Source: a virus
DNA: 29,580 nucleotides
Direction: 5' to 3' (one strand)
Virus record (IMG/VR): IMGVR_UViG_3300013297_000361
Span: 1-29,580 of that record
The notes under the pieces: generated by a model
Seen by the model: only the letters and a program-made list of their open reading frames with translations
Database searches by the model: none
Told to the model about the DNA's origin: nothing
Program-made: the position numbers and the translations under genes
In this document: positions 22,385-28,780 of the stretch, one piece after another
Position numbering within the stretch: position 1 is the first letter of the stretch
Layout: each line of letters starts with the position of its first letter

Positions 22385-22447
22385 TACTCCCACACCAGCT
22401 GATCGCCCTCGGGCCGAAGACGCTGGCACCTTTGGGAGTGAACGTCG

Positions 22448-22741
22448 GTGCAAACAGCCCGTGAGATAGCCAAAGCATGGCGCGCCAACCCGGCCGACCG
22501 CTTGCGCATCGAGCGCGAGATTGCGGTATCTGGTCGGCAGGACGAATTCCGCCGCGACGCTGCGGGCAGCTTGATTGCTCTGCGTACTGATGATGACCGA
22601 CAGCGCTCGCTAGGGGCTTCGGCTTCGATCCGGGCTTTCAAGTCGTCATCGGCGGGTGTGCGGGAGATGCCGTCGATCGGCTTCGAGCGCGAGGCTTCGA
22701 CTGGGCTCATTCACTGCGGTGAAGATCGGCGGGCCGCGTGA
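22448..22741 (+). CDS. First gene of the rightward operon, uncharacterised, 97 aa
   Basis: A GTG start with GGGAG about 10 nt upstream, 63 nt after the promoter -10. The product is polar and arginine-rich (QTAREIAKAWRANPADRLRI, then EREIAVSGRQDEFRRDAAGS). No family was recognised. In lambda this slot (first gene of pL) holds the antiterminator N, which is also small and basic; the comparison is positional only. The stop overlaps the next ATG (TGATG). Confidence 0.5.
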   Translation: MQTAREIAKAWRANPADRLRIEREIAVSGRQDEFRRDAAGSLIALRTDDDRQRSLGASASIRAFKSSSAGVREMPSIGFEREASTGLIHCGEDRRAA

Positions 22742-23022
22742 TGGGACAGGTTCTCTCCCTCCGCCGCGACACGCCGATCAACATCAGCGCCGCGAGCAAC
22801 TACGAACTGTGGGTCCGCCTGCACGATTGCGAACGCCTTGAGCGCGAACTTGAGGGTATCATCGACGCCGACCAGACGCTGACCGCGCGCGCGGGTGATG
22901 CCTACCGGCAGGTCGCCGCCGTCCGTCGCGAAATCGCTGCCATCGAGGCCGCGCTGCAGGCCCGGTTCCTGTCGTTTTGCGGCGGGGTTTCGATGCGCGC
23001 TTTTCTGGAAAGGCTTGGGTGA
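22741..23022 (+). CDS. Uncharacterised coiled-coil protein, 93 aa
   Basis: A helical protein with a probable coiled coil at about residues 25-72 (LHDCERLERELEGIIDADQT, then GDAYRQVAAVRREIAAIEAA). The start and stop both overlap neighbours (TGATG at each end). No known family was identified. It belongs to the small-gene run leading to the RecE/RecT pair. Confidence 0.55.
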   Translation: MGQVLSLRRDTPINISAASNYELWVRLHDCERLERELEGIIDADQTLTARAGDAYRQVAAVRREIAAIEAALQARFLSFCGGVSMRAFLERLG

Positions 23023-23201
23023 TGGACACGATCACCCCCTTCGACACGACACCGCGCTCCGAGCCGGCCATCGAGCCTATGGACGAGGTTCTCGGCTGGC
23101 CGCGCCTGGAAGCGGCATCGGTCCGGCTCGCGAAGGCGGTTATCTTCGGCCTGCTGCCGATTTGTTTCATGGCTTGGCTCGTGGCGGGGAAGGCGCACTG
23201 A
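23022..23201 (+). CDS. Small membrane protein, 59 aa
   Basis: A polar N-terminal half (MDTITPFDTTPRSEPAIEPM) is followed by a C-terminal hydrophobic span (about 38-56, AVIFGLLPICFMAWLVAG) ending KAH: a tail-anchored single-pass layout. The ATG overlaps the preceding stop (TGATG). Unknown function. Confidence 0.5.
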   Translation: MDTITPFDTTPRSEPAIEPMDEVLGWPRLEAASVRLAKAVIFGLLPICFMAWLVAGKAH

Positions 23202-23251
23202 TGCGGCCCTCTCAATCCCCCGCTGCGGGCCAAGATCGGGCGTCGCTATGA
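23201..23251 (+). CDS. Possible 16-codon micro-ORF before the RecE-like gene
   Basis: ATG overlaps the preceding TGA (TGATG), and its own TGA overlaps the RecE-like ATG (ATGA). The peptide (MRPSQSPAAGQDRASL) is featureless. It may simply carry ribosomes across to the next start; low confidence that the peptide itself matters. Confidence 0.25.
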   Translation: MRPSQSPAAGQDRASL

Positions 23252-24528
23252 GCCGCCGCGACTTCGAGACGTGGACAACCGATGAGGTTGCCATGTGGCC
23301 CGGCGCATCGGTGACGTTCGGCGATCGGGCCAAGCATCGTGAGGCTGTGCTGCGGTTCGGCGATGCGGAGCGGTTCGTCGTTTATCCGTCGACCCCGAGC
23401 GACAGCGGGCGCGCGCTCTACAATCACGTTGCCGACGTGCGCCGTGAGCTTTCCGCTATGGGGGCAGAGCGCGCCGCTACCCCGAAATCGGAGCGGCCGA
23501 AGTCGGAGCGCAATCCGGGCGTGGATCAACGCGAGACGATGCCTGATAGCGCGCCGGCGCAGAATTTCCGCGACCCATGGGAGGCGCTGCAGGCACTGGC
23601 AAATCAACCCCTGATCACCGCCCCGGGCGCCTACAGCAACATCGACACGCTGGACTATCACCGCAACCCGAACCTACTCCCGGCACCGTCGGTAAGCGCG
23701 TCGGGCCTGAAAACGCTGCTCTCCAAGTCGCCGCGGCATTTTTGGTTCGATAGCCCGCTCAATCCCGATCGGCCGCCAGAGCAGGACAAGGCGCACTTCA
23801 ACGTCGGCAAGGCCGCGCACGATATGCTGTTGCTGAGCGACCGCTGGCCGGAATGCTACCACATACTGCCGGATGGCTACACGGCACCGAGCGCGCGCAC
23901 GGTCAACTTCAAGGACGAGCAGCTTGCCGCGATGGCCGCCCAGGAGGCCGGCAAGACGCTGATCCGATGGGATGATGCGGCCCTGATCCGCGGCATGGCG
24001 GCATCGATCCGCGCGAACCCGCTGGCGACCGCCGCGCTGAGCCACGGCGAAAGTGAGGTCACGCTATGCTGGCAAGACAAGGAAACCGGCGTCTGGCTTC
24101 GTGCCCGGCCCGACTTCCTACCCGCCAAGCGCCGGATCATCCCCGACCTGAAAACGGCGGCTGATGCCAGCCCCAAGGGCTTCCAGCGCACGATTGCCAA
24201 CTTTGGATATGCGCAGGCAGCCGCGCTCTATCTCGACGGGATCGAGGCCGTGTTCGGCGACAAGCCTTCGAACTGGATCCACGTCGTCATGGAGAAGGAG
24301 CCGCCGCATGTGGTCGCGCTCTACGAGCTACCGTCCGAGGATATCGGGCGCGGCCGCTGGCTGAACCGTCGTGCGATCCGGATTTTCGCCGACTGCCTGA
24401 GCAGCGGGAAATGGCCTGGCTATGCGGATGAGCCCGTGATGCTCGGGCTGCCGGGCTGGGAACGCAAGGTCATCGACGAAGCGATCACGCCTGAGGCCGC
24501 CGCATGGGGCGATCGGGCGGCAGCCTAA
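23248..24528 (+). CDS. RecE / exonuclease VIII-like PD-(D/E)XK nuclease with extra N-terminal domain
   Basis: 426 residues. Residues about 145-426 are a RecE C-terminal type nuclease: SVSASGLKTLLSKSPRHFW, GKAAHDMLLL (H191), E268/E270, RARPDFL (D289), RIIPDLKT (D300, K302) and a QAAALYL helix (Q323, Y328). It digests one strand from a duplex end to load the RecT protein encoded next. Residues 1-75 are a separate small domain (KHREAVLRFGDAERFVVYPS, TPSDSGRALYNHVADVRREL) that resembles stand-alone phage proteins, joined by a serine/proline linker. The start overlaps the previous frame (ATGA). Confidence 0.82.
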   Translation: MSRRDFETWTTDEVAMWPGASVTFGDRAKHREAVLRFGDAERFVVYPSTPSDSGRALYNHVADVRRELSAMGAERAATPKSERPKSERNPGVDQRETMPDSAPAQNFRDPWEALQALANQPLITAPGAYSNIDTLDYHRNPNLLPAPSVSASGLKTLLSKSPRHFWFDSPLNPDRPPEQDKAHFNVGKAAHDMLLLSDRWPECYHILPDGYTAPSARTVNFKDEQLAAMAAQEAGKTLIRWDDAALIRGMAASIRANPLATAALSHGESEVTLCWQDKETGVWLRARPDFLPAKRRIIPDLKTAADASPKGFQRTIANFGYAQAAALYLDGIEAVFGDKPSNWIHVVMEKEPPHVVALYELPSEDIGRGRWLNRRAIRIFADCLSSGKWPGYADEPVMLGLPGWERKVIDEAITPEAAAWGDRAAA

Positions 24529-24555
24529 CTCAAAATCACTCGAAAGGAACTCGAA

Positions 24556-25446
24556 ATGGCATCCGCAGTAGAAAACCTTCCCGCCGTCCAGCAATCACAG
24601 ATGACGCCGCAGCGCGAACGTTACGCGATGCTGAAAGATCAGGCGAAGATGTTCGCCATGTCGCCGCTTATCCCTGAGCATTTGCGCAAGGGCACGCCGG
24701 ACCAGACCGCCGCGAACTGCATGATCGCGATCCAGATGGCGGAACGCATGGGCGAAATGCCGCTCGTCGTGATGCAAAATATCCACATCATCAACGGCAA
24801 GGCAGGCTTCGCGTCGCAATACATGATCGCGCGCGCCAACGCTTCCGGCGTGTTCGTCGGCCGTATCAACTGGCGGATCGAAGGCGAGGGCGACGGGCTC
24901 GAGGTCACGGCCTTTGCGAGCCTGCGCGAGACCGGCGAGGAAGTCTCGTTCACCGCCTCCATGCGTATGGCGAAGGCTGAGGGTTGGGTTTCGAACAAGA
25001 AATACCAATCCATGCCCGAGGTGATGCTGCGCTATCGATCGGCGGCGTTCCTCGTCCGCTTCTACGCGCCCGACGTGATGCTCGGCCATCAGACCACCGA
25101 AGAAATCGAGGACGTTGTGCTCGCCGGCGTTTCGGTTTCGCAGCCGGTTACGGCGGCCGCATTGCTCGAGCAGGCCCAACCCGACGTAACGGAAGCAGAG
25201 GTCGAGGAGGTCGCGGAAGGCCCCGCCCAATCCCAGCAAGGCGAGCAATTCACCGCCAATGCGGAGGAAGACGCCCGTGTCGACGAGTTCATCGGCTTCC
25301 TCGCCACCAAGGTCACGGTGATCGATGTGAACTCGCTCGGGTCCGACTGGAAGGACGAGATTGCGAGCTGGTCGGAGGATAACCGGGCGCGCGCGGCAGA
25401 GGCTCAACAGGCGCGGGTAGACGCGATCAAGGGCGGGGCGGCCTGA
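24556..25446 (+). CDS. recT: RecT-family single-strand annealing protein
   Basis: 296 residues. The core (about 20-185) matches RecT: MFAMSPLIPEHLRKGTPDQTAANCMIAIQMAERMGEMP, then MQNIHIINGKAGFASQYMIA and a VMLRYRSAAFLVRFYAPDVMLG helix near the end. It anneals single strands made by the upstream RecE-like nuclease, driving phage recombination. An AAGGAA ribosome site precedes the ATG. The C-terminal 100 residues are acidic and low-complexity, with a final helical segment (ASWSEDNRARAAEAQQARVD) that may bind partner proteins. Confidence 0.85.
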   Translation: MASAVENLPAVQQSQMTPQRERYAMLKDQAKMFAMSPLIPEHLRKGTPDQTAANCMIAIQMAERMGEMPLVVMQNIHIINGKAGFASQYMIARANASGVFVGRINWRIEGEGDGLEVTAFASLRETGEEVSFTASMRMAKAEGWVSNKKYQSMPEVMLRYRSAAFLVRFYAPDVMLGHQTTEEIEDVVLAGVSVSQPVTAAALLEQAQPDVTEAEVEEVAEGPAQSQQGEQFTANAEEDARVDEFIGFLATKVTVIDVNSLGSDWKDEIASWSEDNRARAAEAQQARVDAIKGGAA

Positions 25447-25448
25447 CG

Positions 25449-25664
25449 ATGGCCGAGCCGACGCCAGCCGAGATAGCGGCGCTCATGCCAGAGCCTCAGC
25501 GCGACAATTTGGTGCGTTGTTCTCGCCTGTCGCTGGCCATCGGGTGCCTGTGCTTGGCGGTCCGCGAGTTTCGCGAGGTCCTGGCGGTGCGTCGCGTGAT
25601 CATCGCCGACCGCCAGCCCCCCGACGACAGCGATGAGTCCCTCTGGTGGCAGGCGAATAAATGA
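25449..25664 (+). CDS. Uncharacterised protein, 71 aa
   Basis: Starts MAEPTPAEIAALMPEPQRDN two bases after the recT stop, with an amphipathic or weakly hydrophobic middle (RLSLAIGCLCLAVREFREVL) and an acidic C-terminus ending WWQANK. The stop overlaps the next ATG (ATGA). No family was recognised. Confidence 0.5.
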   Translation: MAEPTPAEIAALMPEPQRDNLVRCSRLSLAIGCLCLAVREFREVLAVRRVIIADRQPPDDSDESLWWQANK

Positions 25665-26356
25665 TGGACGCCCCCACCGCGATCGCAACCGCGCTCCCCT
25701 TCCTGACGCACACCCCGATCTGCGAGATATGGGCCAACAACGCGGACCGCTCCGAACCGGATTCCCGGCGCGATCATCCCTGCACCTGTGGGATGCAGGC
25801 GGCGCGCGAGGCATTGGAAACGGCCGCGCTGTTCCTGCGCAAATCCTCGGGCACCATGGAGGAGACAGCACGCGAATTGCTGGCGATGCTGGTAGCCGCC
25901 GACGAGGAGGCCAAGCCCAACGGCATCCAGGATTGCGTCGATAACGACGGCCATCCCTACCAGAGCGCCTATATGGCGGGACTAATCACCCATGCTCGCA
26001 TGCTAGTCGACCCCCACCGCCTCTCCGCCCTTGGCCCCCCTCCTACCGAGGGGCGGGAAGGGGTGCGAACCGAAGCGCGCAAGCTGCTGGCGGGCATTCT
26101 CGCTACATGCTCCGTGTGGCCGAATATGGCGCTTCATTGCCGCTCGTCCGAAGCGCTGGACCTCATTGAAACCACGCTTCTCTCCCTCTCCCCATCTCCT
26201 TGTGACTGCCTTGTGCGGGAGGCGGTAGAAGGCCTGTTCGCAAATGGCTTTGTCGAGGCGGGGCTTCGTGGCGAGCCTGACCAATGGAAGCAGGAATTCG
26301 AAACGCGCACCAACGCGCTTCGCACCGCTCTCCAAGGCCCTGGGGGAGAGGAATAA
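25661..26356 (+). CDS. Uncharacterised cysteine-containing protein, 231 aa
   Basis: A mostly helical protein with HPCTCGMQAAREALETAALF near residue 40 and CDCLVREAVEGLFANGF near residue 180. These read as repeated short helical units like those in small phage proteins of the MREPTEAM type. It may be a composite of several small reading frames. The central region (about 125-140) is coded by a GC-rich stretch with runs of C. The start overlaps the previous stop (ATGA). Function unknown. Confidence 0.5.
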   Translation: MMDAPTAIATALPFLTHTPICEIWANNADRSEPDSRRDHPCTCGMQAAREALETAALFLRKSSGTMEETARELLAMLVAADEEAKPNGIQDCVDNDGHPYQSAYMAGLITHARMLVDPHRLSALGPPPTEGREGVRTEARKLLAGILATCSVWPNMALHCRSSEALDLIETTLLSLSPSPCDCLVREAVEGLFANGFVEAGLRGEPDQWKQEFETRTNALRTALQGPGGEE

Positions 26357-26529
26357 TGGACGAAGCATGGAAACAATACGCCGCCGACTTCAGCGCGATG
26401 AGCGATGAAGAGATCGAGCGCGAAAGCAATCAGTGCCGCGATCAGGTCGATGAAGCGGAAAGCTGGCTAGAGGCCGTCGCGTCTTGGGAGGCGGCGGGTA
26501 GGCCCCGTGCAAAGGATCAGTCCGCATGA
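26356..26529 (+). CDS. Uncharacterised acidic protein, 57 aa
   Basis: ATG overlaps the preceding TAA (TAATG) with GGGGGAGAGG upstream. The product is a charged helix (AWKQYAADFSAMSDEEIERE, then QVDEAESWLEAVASWEAAGR), probably a short coiled coil. An upstream in-frame start at 26284 lies within the previous gene and is less likely. Unknown role. Confidence 0.5.
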   Translation: MDEAWKQYAADFSAMSDEEIERESNQCRDQVDEAESWLEAVASWEAAGRPRAKDQSA

Positions 26530-26747
26530 CCCCTCCCGATGAAGTGGTGGGCTTGGCTGCCAAGCTGAGTGAGGCGCAGAGGGTGGCGATTATTCGCAGG
26601 GCCACGTCGCGCGGAATCGCCAATCGCCTACTCCGCAAGGGGTTGGTGCGGACAACCGAAGCGCACGACGGGATCGGCATTGTCTTGACGCTGTCGGCGG
26701 CCGGCCTCGCCCTTCGCGCCCATCTCACCGGAGGTATCCATGAGTAG
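26526..26747 (+). CDS. Small winged-helix-like protein, 73 aa
   Basis: The helix pattern KLSEAQRVAIIRRATSRGIA, LLRKGLVRTTEAHDGIGIVL, TLSAAGLALRAHLTG resembles a compact winged helix in which TxxGxxLRxHL is the last helix. Many phage and MarR-like small regulators share this look. ATGA overlap with the previous gene. Assignment by eye only. Confidence 0.45.
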   Translation: MTPPDEVVGLAAKLSEAQRVAIIRRATSRGIANRLLRKGLVRTTEAHDGIGIVLTLSAAGLALRAHLTGGIHE

Positions 26748-26865
26748 TATCAATGAATTAGGGCGAATGCCTGACGGCACCGCGCTTTCGTCCCTTCGGG
26801 ATCGAGCCCCGCTGCGCGTGTCTCGCCCGTCCCGGCTTCAATCGACTTTCGCAAAGGAAATCTGA
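26740..26865 (+). CDS. Small protein or leader, 41 aa, overlapping a repeat element
   Basis: ATG (26740) has a strong GGAGG ribosome site at ideal spacing and overlaps the previous gene's stop region. The peptide (MSSINELGRMPDGTALSSLR, then an arginine-rich tail ending FAKEI) is not recognisable. Most of its coding DNA coincides with a repeat (26770-26845) whose second copy encodes a different peptide, so the DNA or RNA, not the protein, appears conserved. Confidence 0.4.
   Translation: MSSINELGRMPDGTALSSLRDRAPLRVSRPSRLQSTFAKEI
26770..26845 (+). repeat. Diverged repeat with hairpin, copy 1
   Basis: Shares with 28342-28425 the blocks GACGGC, CGCTTTCGTCC, TTCGG, ATC-AGCC, CGCGT and CAATCG in the same order. 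It contains a hairpin with stem TCCC/GGGA around TTC. Confidence 0.6.
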
Positions 26866-26867
26866 TC

Positions 26868-27785
26868 ATGGCGCGTGCAGTTCATTGGAGCGATAATGAT
26901 CATCGCTGGGGGCCGTTCACCTATGCCCGTGAGCGCCGCTATCGCCAGTTAGGCGCGGTCATCACCTCCGGCAAAGAGGAGGACGATGATTGGAATAACG
27001 GGTGCTACGTTCGCTTCCACGCGTTCGGGCACACGCTGATCATCGCTCTGCCGCAGATTATCCAGCCCGCCCGGATATGGGTCGACACATCACGCCACAC
27101 TTGGGCGTCGGCGCGAGGCGGATACTGGCAGATCTGGCCTCGCGATTTTGGTTTCTCGTTCTCCGATGGCGCGCTGCACGTCCACAGCGGACAGAGGACG
27201 CACGACAGCACCACGGATCGGACGAAGGTCTATTTCCTGCCTTGGCGGGCGTGGCGGCACGTTCGGCACAGCTTCTACGATCTGGAGGGGCGGCACGTCG
27301 CTACCATGCCGCAGATGAAGGGCGGCTATCTCGCCAATCCGCATCGCTGGGAGGTTGAGCGCGCAATTGAGGCCGTTTGCCCGACCGCGTCATTCGACTT
27401 CCTCGATTTCGATGCCGAGGCCCTCGTGGCCACGACCAAGATTGAGGAGCGTGAATGGTGGTTCGGCGAAGGCAAGTTCAAATGGCTGTCGCTGTTCCGG
27501 CGGCCCAAGGTTCGGCGGTCGCTCGACATACGCTTCTCCGGCGAGACTGGCAAGCGCAAGGGATCGTGGAAGGGTGGCACTGTAGGCCACAGCATCGACA
27601 TGCTGCCCGGCGAACTGCACGAGCCCGCGTTCCGCCGATATTGCGTTGAGAACGGGATGACGTTCGTCGGTCCCGCGTCAGTCGATACCCACCCGGAGGG
27701 CGGAGACGCGAAGCAGGCTCCGTGCGCAAGCATGGGTAGCGCGATCAGCGAAGCTGAGACGCCCGAAAGGCCCACCCATGAATAA
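26868..27785 (+). CDS. Uncharacterised phage protein, 305 aa
   Basis: Aromatic-rich and basic: ARAVHWSDNDHRWGPFTYAR opening, WNNGCYVRFHAFGHTLIIAL, WASARGGYWQIWPRDFGFSF and a C-terminal WKGGTVGHSIDMLPGE. An AAGGAAATC ribosome site precedes the ATG. The pattern (R-RYRxLGAxI ... LPQI) recurs in alphaproteobacterial prophages, but no function or catalytic motif is known to me. It is the largest unassigned protein of the right arm, with recombination genes on one side and integration genes on the other. Confidence 0.6.
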   Translation: MARAVHWSDNDHRWGPFTYARERRYRQLGAVITSGKEEDDDWNNGCYVRFHAFGHTLIIALPQIIQPARIWVDTSRHTWASARGGYWQIWPRDFGFSFSDGALHVHSGQRTHDSTTDRTKVYFLPWRAWRHVRHSFYDLEGRHVATMPQMKGGYLANPHRWEVERAIEAVCPTASFDFLDFDAEALVATTKIEEREWWFGEGKFKWLSLFRRPKVRRSLDIRFSGETGKRKGSWKGGTVGHSIDMLPGELHEPAFRRYCVENGMTFVGPASVDTHPEGGDAKQAPCASMGSAISEAETPERPTHE

Positions 27786-28089
27786 CATAACACTACCGGT
27801 AAGCCAGGAGGCGAGGATCGCGGCTATCGATTACTTCTTCGCCATCCGCCCCAACGACGAAAACACTGCGCAATTAGCAGATGGCATTCGCGGCGGCCAG
27901 CACGACAATCTCGCGGAAGTCCAAGCCTTCGCCAAGTTCGAAACCCAAATCCGTAATGCTATTCTAGAAGAAGCGGCGGGGGTGGCTGAGAATTACTGCG
28001 CTACACACCAAAGTTGGTCGACGCCAGCCGGATCGCTCGGTGATTACATAGCTGCATCCATCCGCCAGCTTAGGGAGAGAGGGGCGTGA
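27778..28089 (+). CDS. Uncharacterised protein, 103 aa
   Basis: A helical protein (NNITLPVSQEARIAAIDYFF, FAKFETQIRNAILEEAAGVA, GDYIAASIRQLRERGA) of a type common among small phage proteins; no motif was recognised. Its start lies inside the end of the previous gene and its stop overlaps the next GTG (GTGA). Its coding DNA is somewhat more AT-rich than the flanks. Confidence 0.55.
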   Translation: MNNITLPVSQEARIAAIDYFFAIRPNDENTAQLADGIRGGQHDNLAEVQAFAKFETQIRNAILEEAAGVAENYCATHQSWSTPAGSLGDYIAASIRQLRERGA

Positions 28090-28337
28090 GCGGGGACTGG
28101 CTACATTACGGCGTTTGCCCGTGCGGCTTCATGCGTGAAGCTCCGTTCGGCGACAAGTTCCATATTCATCTGGAGGTCTGCCCGAGGTGTGGCACGGACA
28201 AGAAGAATTGGGCGCTGCGGGTGATGCGCTACGTCGCAACCGGGCGCCTATTCCAGCCTTCGACCTGGGGCACCGGCTATTGGCAGGATCGCCCCACCCC
28301 AACTCCTGTAGAGAAGGAGCCGGTTGATGGGAGATAG
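28086..28337 (+). CDS. Putative zinc-ribbon protein, 83 aa
   Basis: Two cysteine pairs, CPC (residues 11-13) and CPRC (32-35), with histidines between (KFHIHLEV), suggest a zinc ribbon. A basic, aromatic C-terminus follows (NWALRVMRYVATGRLFQPST). The GTG start overlaps the previous stop. No family was named. Confidence 0.55.
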   Translation: MSGDWLHYGVCPCGFMREAPFGDKFHIHLEVCPRCGTDKKNWALRVMRYVATGRLFQPSTWGTGYWQDRPTPTPVEKEPVDGR

Positions 28338-28449
28338 AAGTCGGACGGCGGCGTTGCCGCAACCCGCTTTCGTCCTTCGGATCAAGCCGCGTGCCGCGTC
28401 TTGCCGCCTTTCGGCGCATCAATCGGGCGTAGGGCATGGGCGCGCATAG
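28327..28449 (+). CDS. Small protein or leader, 40 aa, overlapping a repeat element
   Basis: An AAGGAG ribosome site lies 7 nt before the ATG (28327). The peptide (MGDRSRTAALPQPAFVLRIK, then basic/serine-rich) is unlike the peptide at 26740, although the DNA beneath is related. It overlaps the starts and ends of both neighbours and runs into the excisionase-like start, so it might couple or attenuate translation. Confidence 0.35.
   Translation: MGDRSRTAALPQPAFVLRIKPRAASCRLSAHQSGVGHGRA
28342..28425 (+). repeat. Diverged repeat with hairpin, copy 2
   Basis: Related to 26770-26845. The hairpin is shortened on both sides to TCC/GGA around TTC, a paired change. An extra short hairpin (GCGGC/GCCGC around GTT) is present near its start. 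Confidence 0.6.
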
Positions 28450-28780
28450 CCTCATCTCACAACAGGCCTTTACGGTCGAAGGCCTTGCGTCACGCTGGGG
28501 CTGTAGCGAAGGTGCGATTCGAAAGCGCATCCGGGAAGGTGATCTGCATTGCTTCCGGATAGGAACGCTGATCCGGATACGGCTGGAAGAGGTGGAGCGA
28601 TTCGAATGCCAGACTACAGCGTCCAGCGGTTCCGCGGCGGATTCGCACTCGTCTATCGAGACGCGAGCGGAAAGCGGTGCAGGCATGCCCTTGGGGCCGC
28701 CGATCGGATTGGGGCGGAGGCGGAGGCCCGTCAACGATGGAGGCTCGGCGACCGTTCTACATGGACCGTGGGACGCATAG
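28436..28780 (+). CDS. Excisionase-like HTH protein, overlapping the integrase
   Basis: Residues about 10-58 are a MerR-like/excisionase helix-turn-helix: QAFTVEGLASRWGCSEGAIR, KRIREGDLHCFRIGTLIRIR, LEEVERFECQ. Such proteins bend att DNA to direct excision. The remaining 56 codons overlap the integrase in another frame (175 nt overlap) and are low-complexity, so the essential part is the N-terminal half. It directly precedes the integrase as in many phages. Directionality-factor function is inferred. Confidence 0.65.
   Translation: MGAHSLISQQAFTVEGLASRWGCSEGAIRKRIREGDLHCFRIGTLIRIRLEEVERFECQTTASSGSAADSHSSIETRAESGAGMPLGPPIGLGRRRRPVNDGGSATVLHGPWDA

Noticed and set aside
22384-22710. Minus-strand frame of 108 codons opposite the first rightward gene
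   Set aside because: It would run against the predicted promoter and operon, has no ribosome site seen, and would leave a gap in an otherwise overlapping gene chain. The plus frame is preferred, with moderate confidence.
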